A stretch of DNA of 64,000 nucleotides. It comes from Halomonas sp. CUBES01 (lineage in GTDB: Bacteria > Pseudomonadota > Gammaproteobacteria > Pseudomonadales > Halomonadaceae). Positions 44,387 to 53,493 of the stretch are shown here, one piece after another (position 1 is the first letter of the stretch; the number at the start of each line of letters is the position of its first letter). The stretch is taken from contig NZ_JAJLLW010000003.1 of NCBI RefSeq assembly GCF_020991005.1, positions 310,001 through 374,000 of the forward strand, given 5' to 3'. Under the pieces are notes generated by a model, which was given only the letters and a program-made list of their open reading frames with translations, did no database searches and was not told where the DNA came from. Position numbers and translations under genes: made by a program.

Positions 44387-44893
44387 ATGGCGGCTACCGT
44401 TCTCAGGCGTTGCATGCGTTCGTGCCCATGGCGTTCCTGGGTATTGGGGATGGGCTTCTGCGTGTTGCTGATACCGACTGCAAGCATGGCAGAGACGTTA
44501 CGCCTGATCGATGGCGATGACGTCGAGGCCATCAGTATTGAGCAGCTGCGTCAGCAGTCCAACCATCAATTTGAGCTGTTCGATCCTTACCAGGGTGAAA
44601 GCGTGACCATGCGGGGGATGCCTTTCAAGGACTTTCTCACCCGTCACTTTGGCCGCGTTCCCGCCATGCTGCGCTTTACGGCGTGGGATGGTTACCGGGT
44701 GACGCTGGATGGTTGGGAAGACGCCAGCTGGTATCTGGTCACCATCGAAAACGACCAGCCTTTGACCCTGCGTTCAAGGGGGCCGGTGCGCCTGGTGGAG
44801 CGTGATTATGCGAACCGGGACGTCAATAACCTGCGCGAATTCAACAACTGGATCTGGATGATTCGCAGTATCGAAGCCGTAGGTAGCCCATGA
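44387..44893 (+). CDS. Exported sulfite-oxidase-fold (molybdopterin-binding-like) protein without cysteine ligand
   Basis: 168-aa exported protein. A signal peptide ends near residue 35 (PTASMA-ET). The mature part resembles the oxidoreductase molybdopterin-binding (SUOX/MsrP) fold: MRGMPFKDFLTRHFG, LRFTAWDGYRVTLDGWED and LRSRGPVRLV. The mature chain has no Cys, so the Mo ligand of true enzymes is absent and it is more likely a binding or sensing protein. It overlaps the following diguanylate cyclase as ATGA, pointing to one functional unit in which this protein signals to the cyclase's periplasmic domain. The start is uncertain (ATG at 44414 possible). Confidence 0.75.
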   Translation: MAATVLRRCMRSCPWRSWVLGMGFCVLLIPTASMAETLRLIDGDDVEAISIEQLRQQSNHQFELFDPYQGESVTMRGMPFKDFLTRHFGRVPAMLRFTAWDGYRVTLDGWEDASWYLVTIENDQPLTLRSRGPVRLVERDYANRDVNNLREFNNWIWMIRSIEAVGSP

Positions 44894-46032
44894 GGCCCTC
44901 CTTTTTCTCAGCAAAGCGTCGTGAACGGCGTCAGCCGCTCCACCGGCCCGGCCGCCACGTGACATGGCTGTCCCTTAGCCTGCTGAGCTTCATGGCGTTG
45001 ATGACCCTGATCATTTTCGAAGCCCGCTGGGTGTTTCCCGATATTCAAGCGTATTTCAGCCAGTCGGGAAATTTGACCGGCCAGCAGCTGGCCACGCGCT
45101 CGCGTCATTACTTGCAGAATGCACAGGAGCGCCTGTTGGACGTGCCAGGGCCAGAGGCCCGTGCGCAAGCGATCACCGACATTGAGCTGGCTTACGGACT
45201 GTTCGATGTGGATATCTATCATCAGCGTTATGCATGCACCGCTGCCAGCTTGGGCGTACTCGATGAAACACTGGCAGCCCTCGAGGCGGATAGCGCGTTA
45301 CCGGTCGTGCTTGCCCGGGAGCTGTTCAACCCCATCAACTGCCTGACGGAAATCGAGATGGGGCAGCTCGACCAGCGCGGGGAAGTCATCACCGAGTTTG
45401 CCGATAGAACCGGGTGGCATCATCAGGTGCTGATTTATTCCAGCGTGCTGATCTTCTTTGTCGGCCTATTGTTCTGGTGGCTGCATGAACGCCAGCTGCG
45501 CCGTGCCGAGAAAGCCACCCAGGAAACGCTCACCTGGATGGAGCGCGCCATGCAGGACCCGTTGACCGGCATCGGCAATCGTAGCGCACTGCATCAGGAT
45601 GTCATGCAGCAACAGTCGCAGTCGCTTGGGCTGGTGCTGGTCGATATCGATTTTTTCAAACAGTATAACGATGCCATGGGGCATCCGGCCGGCGACACCC
45701 TGTTGCGCCAGCTGGCGCAGCTGATCGCCAATGCCTTGACCGATGAGGCCACCCTGTACCGCCTGGGCGGCGATGAGTTTGCAGCGCTGCTGCCTTGCGA
45801 AGACGCGGCGACGCTTGAAGCCTATTGCCAAAAGTTGCACCGGCAAGTACAGCAATCAGAGTTTACCCATGTCGCTCATCCGGATAAAAAACAGGTCACG
45901 CTGAGTATTGGGGCCACCTGTTTCGTGGCCTCGGAATCCGGGTTTGCCAGCGCTTATGCAGCGGCGGATAAGGCGCTCTACCAGGTGAAAACCTCGGGCC
46001 GGGATAACTGGCGAATCATTGACGTCGCATGA
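44890..46032 (+). CDS. Membrane diguanylate cyclase with periplasmic sensor domain
   Basis: 380-aa protein. Transmembrane helices at about 25-50 and 180-198 flank a periplasmic domain that contains two cysteines (in YACTAAS and PINCLTE). A GGDEF domain follows (about 215-375) with an intact LGGDEFAAL site, the metal Asp in LVDIDFFKQYND and no RxxD I-site at the usual place, so product inhibition may be lacking. It makes c-di-GMP. The ATG overlaps the upstream stop, and its 3' end overlaps the convergent globin gene by 17 bp. Confidence 0.88.
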   Translation: MRPSFFSAKRRERRQPLHRPGRHVTWLSLSLLSFMALMTLIIFEARWVFPDIQAYFSQSGNLTGQQLATRSRHYLQNAQERLLDVPGPEARAQAITDIELAYGLFDVDIYHQRYACTAASLGVLDETLAALEADSALPVVLARELFNPINCLTEIEMGQLDQRGEVITEFADRTGWHHQVLIYSSVLIFFVGLLFWWLHERQLRRAEKATQETLTWMERAMQDPLTGIGNRSALHQDVMQQQSQSLGLVLVDIDFFKQYNDAMGHPAGDTLLRQLAQLIANALTDEATLYRLGGDEFAALLPCEDAATLEAYCQKLHRQVQQSEFTHVAHPDKKQVTLSIGATCFVASESGFASAYAAADKALYQVKTSGRDNWRIIDVA

Positions 46033-46447
46033 TGTCGGCATGTAGCGGGGCCAGGCGGCCGAGCAGTTCGTTTTGTTCCGCCAGCGGCACGCCTTCATCC
46101 TCAAGGGCGTCGGCCAGGTACTCGACCACCCGATTGAAATGCGCATCGTTGATGCCCATGTGCTGGTGGGCACGATCCATGGGCGGCCCGTCATACTGAC
46201 AGGGGCCGTCGCTGATATCGCAGAGCTGGGTGGCGAAGGCCTCGGCGAAGTGGTCGATGTTGGTGTTGGCAAAGAACACCACGACCTCAGGGTCGTCCGC
46301 TACGCGGTAGAGCATGTTCTCGACCACGTTTTCGAGGGTCGGCATGCCGCCGAGTCGCGTGTAAAGCGATGGCTGGGTCGTCTCCTGGGCCGCACAGCCC
46401 GTCAGCCAGAGGGCCAGCAGCGGGATGGCGTAGCGGCGAAAGCGCAT
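46016..46447 (-). CDS. Truncated haemoglobin (group I type) lipoprotein
   Basis: 143-aa protein with a lipobox, LWLTGC, placing the lipidated Cys at residue 18. The globin part starts at LYTRLGGMPTLENVVENMLYRV (B-helix Tyr), continues with FFANTNIDHF, a CDISDGPC pair, YDGPPM and MDRAHQHMGI, where AH holds the proximal haem His. Truncated haemoglobins bind O2 or NO; an envelope-anchored form is uncommon. AGGAGA precedes the ATG at 46447. Last gene of a four-gene minus-strand operon, 20 nt after the DUF3034 gene, overlapping the convergent cyclase by 17 bp. Confidence 0.85.
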   Translation of the reverse strand: MRFRRYAIPLLALWLTGCAAQETTQPSLYTRLGGMPTLENVVENMLYRVADDPEVVVFFANTNIDHFAEAFATQLCDISDGPCQYDGPPMDRAHQHMGINDAHFNRVVEYLADALEDEGVPLAEQNELLGRLAPLHADIMRRQ

Positions 46448-46467
46448 GGTGGAATCTCCTTGGCGGG

Positions 46468-47328
46468 TCAAAAGGCTACTTGAAGCGAGGCATAGGCGCC
46501 TTTCTGCGAGGCAAGCCCGGCGATATCGCCAAGTGACAGCCAGGCGGCGGTAAGAGAGACGTGCTTGTTGAAGAAATAGGCGCTGTAAAGGCTTTGCCAA
46601 TCGTCTTCTTCGGCAGCACCGAGCAGGTCGGGCTTTTGGCGGTACTCCATGCCCACGACCCATTGCGGCGTCAGGAACACGCCGAGGCTGCCTTCCGCGA
46701 CCCACTGACGACCACCGTTGTCGCCGCCAAACCCCAGCAGCCCGCCCTGGTTGGCGTCGGTGTTACGCAATGTGGCGTTAAGCAGCAGGTTGCGCCCGGC
46801 GACGGCGCCAAACCAAAGCTTGCTGGCGCTCAGGTAGACATCGTTGCCTTGGCCGTCCTTTGCGCCCAGCGCCTTGGGGATTGTGTCGTCGGCCACGGAC
46901 TTGTGCTGGACACCCACGCTCCAGATGCCCCAGGGGTGGTACAGCACATCGCCGAACAAGCGCACCTTTCCGCCGACGATCGTTTGCGCAAGCTCGCCGC
47001 CCAGGGTGTCGAGGTCTAGGGTCTGGCGTGCCACCGACATCTCGACGCGGTCATAAAGGTTGGCGCTGGCCGCTTTCACCGTCAAGCGGTAATCATCCAG
47101 CCAGGCGCGGGATAGCGAGGCGGTGGCGCCCACTTCCTGCTCGCTGGCGGTGCTGGTGAGCACTGCCCAGGGCGAAAGGCCACCGCCTGCGGCTCCCTCG
47201 ATGGCGCTGACGCCCCCGGTGCCCAGAATCCGGCTGCCGGCAAGCGCACTGCCGCTGAACAACAATGCCGATACGACGGCCAGCGTCGCGATGCGTCTGG
47301 TCAGCGTGGGTGGAGATGAGATACGCAT
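46468..47328 (-). CDS. DUF3034-family outer-membrane protein
   Basis: 286-aa exported protein. A signal peptide (about 1-30, GSALA) leads to ILGTGGVSAIEGAAGGGLSPWAVL, the DUF3034 opening motif. The rest is alternating beta strands ending in a C-terminal Phe (YASLQVAF), as in outer-membrane barrels. The function of the family is unknown. GAGGAC precedes the ATG at 47328. It lies 44 nt after the GGDEF-EAL gene and 20 nt before the globin gene. Confidence 0.83.
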   Translation of the reverse strand: MRISSPPTLTRRIATLAVVSALLFSGSALAGSRILGTGGVSAIEGAAGGGLSPWAVLTSTASEQEVGATASLSRAWLDDYRLTVKAASANLYDRVEMSVARQTLDLDTLGGELAQTIVGGKVRLFGDVLYHPWGIWSVGVQHKSVADDTIPKALGAKDGQGNDVYLSASKLWFGAVAGRNLLLNATLRNTDANQGGLLGFGGDNGGRQWVAEGSLGVFLTPQWVVGMEYRQKPDLLGAAEEDDWQSLYSAYFFNKHVSLTAAWLSLGDIAGLASQKGAYASLQVAF

Positions 47329-47372
47329 GCTGGTGTCCTCACGGTCGTCGCAGGGCGAGTGGGTAAAACGGC

Positions 47373-49697
47373 TTAATGGGTAAAGATGAACGGCTCGACG
47401 CTGTTCAGCCAGGGGGCGACTTCGTCGCTGGGCATGGGTTTGGCAATCCAGTAGCCCTGCAGGTAATCGCACCCCAGGCGATTGAGCAGGGCGGCGCTGG
47501 CGGCGTTTTCGACCCCTTCGGCAACGATGCGCAAGCCCAGGCTGTGACCCATCTCGATGGTGGAGCGCACGATCGTCAGGTCATCGTCCTGGGTATCCAG
47601 CTTGAGTACAAAGGACTTGTCGATCTTGAGCTCGTTGACCGGCAGGCGTTTGAGCTGGGCGAGCGACGAATAGCCGGTGCCGTAGTCGTCGATCGCGATC
47701 GACACGCCGAGCTGACTGAGTTCCTCAAGCGTTCGCGCCGCAGCGTCGATGTCCTGCATGACCGCGCTTTCGGTGACTTCCAGGCTGAATTGATCGGCGG
47801 CGAGCTGGTAACGCTCCAGCAGGTCGGCCAGTTGCCGGGCAAGCCTTGAGTCGCTGACGTCGCTGGCCGACAGGTTGACGGCCACGCTGACGCGATAACC
47901 CTCTTCTTGCCACTGATAGAGCTGGGCGGCGACGTGCTCGAGCATCCATTGGCTGAGCTGGCGAATATTGCCGGAGCGTTCGGCCAGCCCGATAAACTCG
48001 TCCGGCGGCACGAAACCAAGCGAGGGGTGCCGCCAGCGCATCAGCGCTTCAAACTGACATACCTGGCCGGTTTGCGTGGTCACCTTTGGCTGATAGGCCA
48101 TCCATAATTCGTTATTGCTGACGGCATCGCGCAGATCGCGTATCAAGGTCAGCTGGCGCAGGTGGCGTTCGTCCTGACCTTCGACGTAGCGTTGGTGGGC
48201 ATGGGGGTGGTGGCGCGCCAGGTCCAGGGCAATGTCGGCGCGGCGCAGCAGTAGCTGGGCGCTCTGACCGTGGGCGGGGTAACTCACTTCGCCCATGGCC
48301 AGCGTCAGGCTGATCAGCGATTTATCCAGCTCGATGGGCGTGGAAAGGTCGTCGCGCAGACGGCGATGCCAGTCCGGCGAGGCGTAAGGCACGTCCATCA
48401 GCAGCAGGAATTCATCGCTTGCCAGGCGGTAGGCCGACTGAACGGGCGCGGGCTGGGCCCGTAGGCGCTGCGCCAGGGTCACCAGAACATGATCACCCAG
48501 CTCATAGCCGAAGGTGTCGTTGATAGTGCGGAAATCCTTGATGGCCAGGCGCAGCAGGGTAAAGGGTTGCGCTGCCTGGATACGCTGGTTGATATCCTCC
48601 AGCGCGCTCATCCGGTTGGGCAGGTCGGTCAGCAGGTCGTGGCGCGACTGGTGGCGCAGCGTTGCTTCGCGCTGGGCAATATCTTCCTGCATCGAGCTTA
48701 ACGTCCCGGCGAGCAGGCCCGCCTCGCTGCGCGGCGATTCCTCGGGCAGCGTGACGCGTTCGCCCTGGCCGATGCGCCGGGCGGCGTCGGCCAGCGCCAC
48801 CAGCGGACGGCTGATGCTGCGGGCGCTCCAGGCGGCAACGGCCAGCGCAAACACTAAAATGAGCGCGACGATGGCCAGGAGTTGCCACTGCAGGTCGTCG
48901 TAGGCGGCCAGCAGCTCGTTGCGCGACAGCTGAATCAGCGCAAAGGTCTGATTCTCGCCGTCGCTATAGAGGACGCTTGCATAGGTCAGGTAGCGATCGT
49001 CCGGGCTCATTTGGCTTGTGAGCGAGTAAGCGCCGTCCATGGCGGCGCTGCCCAGCCGGGCAAGCGTCTCGGTTTCGGCCTGGGGATGGGTGCTGGCGAT
49101 AAACGTCAGCGTCTGGGGCGTGGCGTAATTGACCACGCTGATGTCCAGCCCGGTAAGGGCGTTGATTTCTTCCACCACGGCATCGTCGATCAGAAAGCCC
49201 ATGCCCACCCAGCCGATCACGTTGGGCGCATAGACTGGCAGCAGAACAAATTCGTAGGGCTGGCCGTCGGCGATGACGACATCCACCGCCGAGCCCTGCT
49301 GGCGTGCGGTGTCAAACAGCGCGGGAAAAGGCATCGGCGTTTGTGCTGGATGGTGGCTGCTGGCCAGCAGCTCGCCGTCCAGGTCGCTGAGCAGCACCAT
49401 GTCGGCATCGGCTCGATCCCCGTGGTTGGCCAGGACGGAGCGGAGCGTGTCGTTGTCCTGGGACGACACGGCACTCTTGAAGCCGAAATCATCCGCCAGG
49501 ATCGTCACGTTATCGCGTAGCTGCTCGCCACGACTTTCGAGCACCTGGTTGAGAATGCGGGCGCCTACCTCCAGGCGCTGGTTGCCTTTGGCGAACGCAT
49601 CCTGCTGGGTGGCATGCAGAAACGCCAGGCCGGTGGCCAGTTGCGACACCACGACCACGGTCAACAACACGAGCATCAGGCGGGTACGAAAGCGCAT
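47373..49697 (-). CDS. GGDEF-EAL protein, probable c-di-GMP phosphodiesterase with periplasmic sensor
   Basis: 774-aa membrane protein. Two helices (about 7-28 and 270-290) flank a large periplasmic Cache-like domain, followed by HAMP (about 290-345). The GGDEF domain (about 355-500) reads LASDEF in place of GGDEF, so cyclase activity should be lost. The EAL domain (about 515-765) is complete: FEALMRWRHP, NLSASD, EVTESAVM, DDYGTGYSSL and KIDKSFV. It should hydrolyse c-di-GMP, with the degenerate GGDEF perhaps binding GTP as a regulator. Second gene of the minus-strand operon. Confidence 0.9.
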   Translation of the reverse strand: MRFRTRLMLVLLTVVVVSQLATGLAFLHATQQDAFAKGNQRLEVGARILNQVLESRGEQLRDNVTILADDFGFKSAVSSQDNDTLRSVLANHGDRADADMVLLSDLDGELLASSHHPAQTPMPFPALFDTARQQGSAVDVVIADGQPYEFVLLPVYAPNVIGWVGMGFLIDDAVVEEINALTGLDISVVNYATPQTLTFIASTHPQAETETLARLGSAAMDGAYSLTSQMSPDDRYLTYASVLYSDGENQTFALIQLSRNELLAAYDDLQWQLLAIVALILVFALAVAAWSARSISRPLVALADAARRIGQGERVTLPEESPRSEAGLLAGTLSSMQEDIAQREATLRHQSRHDLLTDLPNRMSALEDINQRIQAAQPFTLLRLAIKDFRTINDTFGYELGDHVLVTLAQRLRAQPAPVQSAYRLASDEFLLLMDVPYASPDWHRRLRDDLSTPIELDKSLISLTLAMGEVSYPAHGQSAQLLLRRADIALDLARHHPHAHQRYVEGQDERHLRQLTLIRDLRDAVSNNELWMAYQPKVTTQTGQVCQFEALMRWRHPSLGFVPPDEFIGLAERSGNIRQLSQWMLEHVAAQLYQWQEEGYRVSVAVNLSASDVSDSRLARQLADLLERYQLAADQFSLEVTESAVMQDIDAAARTLEELSQLGVSIAIDDYGTGYSSLAQLKRLPVNELKIDKSFVLKLDTQDDDLTIVRSTIEMGHSLGLRIVAEGVENAASAALLNRLGCDYLQGYWIAKPMPSDEVAPWLNSVEPFIFTH

Positions 49698-49732
49698 GGA
49701 GGGTTATCCGATCCTTATAGTGAGACCGTGCA

Positions 49733-50404
49733 CTAGGCGGCCTCGTTGAAACGTTGCTGCAGAGGCGAAGGTTGCGGGCGCGGCTGGGGCGTGGCATTCA
49801 GCTCCAGAGGTACCGTCAGGTGGTCGGCCGGTGTGATGTGGCCCTCCCACCAGCGCTGCTGGCTGTCGTCGAGCCGCTGGTGCCAGACCCGTACGCGGTG
49901 CTCACCCGGCGGCAGTGTTGGCAGGGTCACCTGGCCTGTGCTGTCGGTCAGGGTATGGAAGGGCGCCTCGCTGACCACGACAAAGGCCTGCATGTGGTCG
50001 TGAATGTTACACCCGAGCACTACCACGCCCGGCTTGTCGAAGCGGACGGGGGGAGGAGTTTCCTGCAGGTAGAGGTTGAGGTTGAACGTCTTGGCCGGTG
50101 AAAACGAGTAGACGTGATGGCGAGTGATGTCTTCGTTGGGAAATGCCACCTGGCTCATGACCGGTATCGCCAGCACCTCAGGGTGAAATGCGGCGTCACG
50201 CTGGGCAATCTGTTCCACGCCGGTATCCGCCGATGCGTCATGGGGAAAATAGACTTCGACCACGGCGTTGGCCAGCGGTTGGCCGTCGGCGTCGGTGACG
50301 CTGATTCGCGCGTCGTCCGCCAGACCAGGCGGGCTGACGCTGAACAGCGCCATAAGCATGGCGATGCCTGCAAGCGTTCGGTACACCCCTTGTAAATACG
50401 CCAT
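49733..50404 (-). CDS. Periplasmic cupredoxin-like protein (methylamine-utilisation/plastocyanin-like)
   Basis: 223-aa exported protein with an N-terminal signal peptide (to about residue 29, GLADD). ITRHHVYSFSPAKTF supplies a candidate copper His, and VVVLGCNIHDHMQAFVVVSE supplies Cys, His and Met in the order of a type 1 copper site. A carboxypeptidase-regulatory-like strand region follows (TLTDSTGQVTLPTLPPGEHRV) and the C-terminus is Pro/Gln-rich. AAGGAA precedes the ATG. First gene of the operon, 35 nt before the GGDEF-EAL gene, so redox or copper state may feed that signalling protein; this link is inferred. Confidence 0.82.
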   Translation of the reverse strand: MAYLQGVYRTLAGIAMLMALFSVSPPGLADDARISVTDADGQPLANAVVEVYFPHDASADTGVEQIAQRDAAFHPEVLAIPVMSQVAFPNEDITRHHVYSFSPAKTFNLNLYLQETPPPVRFDKPGVVVLGCNIHDHMQAFVVVSEAPFHTLTDSTGQVTLPTLPPGEHRVRVWHQRLDDSQQRWWEGHITPADHLTVPLELNATPQPRPQPSPLQQRFNEAA

Positions 50405-50520
50405 ACGTTTTCCTTATCAGCCGCGTCAGATGAGTCGTCACTATCATGCGAGATTACGCCCGCAAAGTCATGCTTCTGGCCTTAACGATTGGTCACTCCG
50501 TCGCGGTGTTTGTGGCTTGC

Positions 50521-51087
50521 TTACTGCCAGTGATCCCGCCAGGCATGCAGCACCCGCTCGGGGTACCAGGTCTCGCCCAGGCTACCGTTGTAGCGCGCCA
50601 GGGCGCGGGTGAAATCACCGTTTTCCACGGCCAGATAGTGGGCAAGGATGGTACACCCATAGCGCAGGTTGCGCGTCGGGCGGCGCAGGTCATCCATCGG
50701 CAAGCCAAGCTCCTCGACCCAGAACGGCATGATCTGCATGAGCCCAACGGCCCCGGCCGACGACACCGCATCGGCATCGAAGGCGCTTTCCACCTGGATC
50801 AGGGCCAGCACCAGGGCGGGCGGTAGCCCGGCCAGGCGTGCTTCCTGGTAGACGTGAGTCAACAACTCGCGGCGTTTCGTTGGCATCGCCATGAACTCCG
50901 CCAACGGCACGTCCATGCGCTTGCGCCATTGGCGCATCAGCCACTGCTGCTGGGGCGTCTGTTGCTGATCGGTGTCGGCCAGGGTCGGGCGCAGCGATGC
51001 AGGCAGGGAATCTGCCTGCGTGGCCGGGACGATGATAGGCCAGCCGAGGGTCAGGCAGATCGCCAACAGTGGCCGCGCCAAGGCCAT
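50521..51087 (-). CDS. Lytic transglycosylase (SLT domain)
   Basis: 188-aa exported peptidoglycan lyase. A signal peptide (about 1-22) precedes the SLT domain, with catalytic Glu in LALIQVESAFDADAVSSAGAVGLMQIMPFW and the later ARYNGSLGETWYPERV. It cleaves the MurNAc-GlcNAc bond giving anhydro-muropeptides. The ATG at 51087 lies 19 nt after the proS stop; a TTG at 51126 inside proS is a less likely start. Downstream of proS and probably co-transcribed. Confidence 0.87.
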   Translation of the reverse strand: MALARPLLAICLTLGWPIIVPATQADSLPASLRPTLADTDQQQTPQQQWLMRQWRKRMDVPLAEFMAMPTKRRELLTHVYQEARLAGLPPALVLALIQVESAFDADAVSSAGAVGLMQIMPFWVEELGLPMDDLRRPTRNLRYGCTILAHYLAVENGDFTRALARYNGSLGETWYPERVLHAWRDHWQ

Positions 51088-51106
51088 GGCGCGGCCTGGG
51101 CGGGGG

Positions 51107-52843
51107 TTATGGTGCGGTGGGCGCAAGACCGGCTTTTTCGCGCAGGAAGTTGACGATCTGCTCGGCCGGCACCATCGTCGCGTCGCTGTCCCGGCGGCCC
51201 TTGTATTCCAGCTCGCCGTTGTCCAGGCTGCGGTCGCCGATCACCAGGCGGTGCGGCACGCCCATCAGTTCCAGGTCGGCAAACTTGACGCCGGGACGGG
51301 TGTCGCGATCATCGAGCAGCACATCCAGGCCCGCCGCGCTCAACGCTTGATAAAGCCGCTCGGACTCTTCGCGCACGCGCTGAGACTTGTGCGCGTTCAT
51401 CGGCACCAGGGCAACGTGGAAAGGCGCCAGGGCATTGGGCCAGATAATCCCGGCGGCGTCGTGGTTCTGCTCGATGGCAGCGGCCACCACGCGAGTAACG
51501 CCAATGCCGTAGCAGCCCATCCAGGGGTGGCTGGTCTTGCCGTTGTCGCCGAGCACGCTGGCGTTCATGGCCTCGGAGTATTTCTTGCCGAGTTGGAAGA
51601 CGTGGCCGACCTCAATGCCGCGTTTGATCGAAAGCGTGCCGTTGCCGTCGGGAGACGGGTCGCCCTCGACCACGTTACGCAAATCGGCCACGGTGGGCAG
51701 CGGCGTGTCGCGTTCCCAGTTGATGCCGAAGTAGTGCTTGTCTTCGATGTTGGCACCGGCGCCGAAGTCGCTCATCAGGGCGACACTGCGGTCGATGATG
51801 ACGGGCAGTTTGAGGCCCACCGGGCCCAACGACCCGGGGCCGGCGCCAATCGCCGCGCGAATTTCCTCTTCGCTGGCCATGGTCAGCGGGCTTGCCACCT
51901 GGGGCAGGTTCTCCGCCTTGACTTCGTTGAGCTCGTGGTCGCCGCGCACCAGCAGGGCGACCAGGTCATCCTCCGTGCCCTTGACGATCAGCGTCTTGAC
52001 GGTCTTCTCGATAGCCAGGCCGAACTGCTTGACCAGCGCGGCGATGGTCTTGGCATCGGGGGTGTCGACCAGGCGCATGTCTTCCTGAGGGGCGGCCCGG
52101 GTGGCATCGCTGCCCAGCGGCGCCGGCAGGGCTTCGGCTTTCTCGATGTTGGCCGCGTAGTCCGAGGCGTTGGAGAAGACGATGTCGTCTTCGCCTGAAT
52201 CCGCCAGCACGTGGAATTCATGCGACCCTGTGCCGCCAATCGAGCCGTTGTCGGCAATCACCGGCCGAAAGTCGAGGCCCAGGCGAGTGAAAATCCGAAT
52301 GTAGGCATCGTACATCGCCTGATAAGTGTCTTTCAGTGACGCCTCGTCCAGGTGAAACGAATAGGCATCCTTCATGATGAACTCCCGCGAGCGCATCACC
52401 CCGAAGCGCGGGCGGATCTCGTCGCGGAACTTGGTCTGAATCTGGTAGAAGTTGACCGGCAGCTGCTTGTAGCTGGCAATTTCCTTGCGCACCAGGTCGG
52501 TAATCACCTCTTCATGGGTGGGGCCAACGCAATAGTCGCGTTCGTGGCGGTCTTTCAGGCGCAACAGCTCAGGACCGTACTGTTCCCAGCGGCCGGATTC
52601 CTGCCACAGCTCGGCCGGCTGAACGGCGGGCATCAGCACTTCCAGGGCACCGGCGCGATCCATTTCCTCGCGCACGATGGCTTCCGCCTTGCGCAGCGTG
52701 CGCAGCCCCATCGGCAACCAGGTGTACAGACCCGAGGTAAGGCGGCGGATCATGCCCGCGCGCAGCATGAGTTGGTGGCTGATCACCTCGGCATCGGCCG
52801 GGGTTTCTTTCAAGGTGGCAATGAGTAGTTGGCTGGCGCGCAT
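51107..52843 (-). CDS. proS: Prolyl-tRNA synthetase
   Basis: 578-aa class II aminoacyl-tRNA synthetase of the bacterial type. It opens with [23 protein letters not shown], almost the E. coli start, which sets the ATG at 52843. Motif 2 ([19 protein letters not shown]), the INS editing domain (about 225-400, with [21 protein letters not shown]) and motif 3 ([12 protein letters not shown]) are present. AAGGA lies 12 nt before the ATG. Essential for translation. Confidence 0.96.
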   Translation of the reverse strand: MRASQLLIATLKETPADAEVISHQLMLRAGMIRRLTSGLYTWLPMGLRTLRKAEAIVREEMDRAGALEVLMPAVQPAELWQESGRWEQYGPELLRLKDRHERDYCVGPTHEEVITDLVRKEIASYKQLPVNFYQIQTKFRDEIRPRFGVMRSREFIMKDAYSFHLDEASLKDTYQAMYDAYIRIFTRLGLDFRPVIADNGSIGGTGSHEFHVLADSGEDDIVFSNASDYAANIEKAEALPAPLGSDATRAAPQEDMRLVDTPDAKTIAALVKQFGLAIEKTVKTLIVKGTEDDLVALLVRGDHELNEVKAENLPQVASPLTMASEEEIRAAIGAGPGSLGPVGLKLPVIIDRSVALMSDFGAGANIEDKHYFGINWERDTPLPTVADLRNVVEGDPSPDGNGTLSIKRGIEVGHVFQLGKKYSEAMNASVLGDNGKTSHPWMGCYGIGVTRVVAAAIEQNHDAAGIIWPNALAPFHVALVPMNAHKSQRVREESERLYQALSAAGLDVLLDDRDTRPGVKFADLELMGVPHRLVIGDRSLDNGELEYKGRRDSDATMVPAEQIVNFLREKAGLAPTAP

Positions 52844-53023
52844 GGGCGAGAGCATTCCTTGTTGAAGGGGCGGACCCGTTATCGTTCGTCGGGGCATTGT
52901 AAGGCCAAGCGGGTAGGGCGGCAAAATCGCGCCGCCCCCAAGGACGCTGACGTGGCCTTGGGGTGTGCTAAACTCAACGCGTTTTACCCTACATAACATT
53001 GATTAATAACGGGGAGACCCTGC

Positions 53024-53458
53024 ATGCAACGGACAGTGACACGGTGGTTGAAAGGGGCCGTCATCGGCGCGTCGGTTATCGCCATTAGCGGCTGCGGCAC
53101 CCTTTTTCATCCGGAACGCAAGGGCCAGTTGAGCGGAGATATCGACCCTGTCGTCGCGGTCGCTAATGGCGTTGGGCTGCTGTTCTTTATCGTCCCGGGG
53201 GTGATTGCCTATGCCGTCGACTTTTCCAACGGCACCATCTATCTACCCAGCCGGACAAGCGGCGATATCGACACGCAGCCGCTGGACGGCAATCGCGACA
53301 TCGCCGCGCTGGAAAAGCTGCTTTCCGAGCAGGCGGGCCAGCCGGTGAGCCTGGAGCACGAGCTGATGAAGGTGGAAGCGGTGGATAGCCTGGATGAAGC
53401 CCTGGCAATGGTGCGCATGTCTGGCGTGATGGATGATGATCGCCTTTCGGCCATGTAG
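53024..53458 (+). CDS. Small conserved lipoprotein
   Basis: 144-aa lipoprotein. The lipobox VIAISGC puts the lipidated Cys at residue 24, followed by GTLFHPERKGQLSGDIDPVVAVANGVGLLFFIVPGVIAYAVDFSNGTIYLP, a conserved block with one hydrophobic helix typical of YceK-like small lipoproteins. The C-terminal half is acidic and helical. GGGGAG precedes the ATG. Function unknown. Divergent from proS with a 180-bp spacer. Confidence 0.8.
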   Translation: MQRTVTRWLKGAVIGASVIAISGCGTLFHPERKGQLSGDIDPVVAVANGVGLLFFIVPGVIAYAVDFSNGTIYLPSRTSGDIDTQPLDGNRDIAALEKLLSEQAGQPVSLEHELMKVEAVDSLDEALAMVRMSGVMDDDRLSAM

Positions 53459-53493
53459 TCACGCCTTTCCGCCAATACCGGGTGTCAGACACA

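Noticed and set aside
46448..46705. Upstream extension of the globin frame
   Set aside because: Arg-rich and overlaps the DUF3034 gene; the ATG at 46447 has a good SD and begins a lipoprotein signal peptide.
50972..52198. Plus-strand open frame of 408 codons opposite proS
   Set aside because: proS motifs on the minus strand are unambiguous; the plus frame is an antisense shadow.
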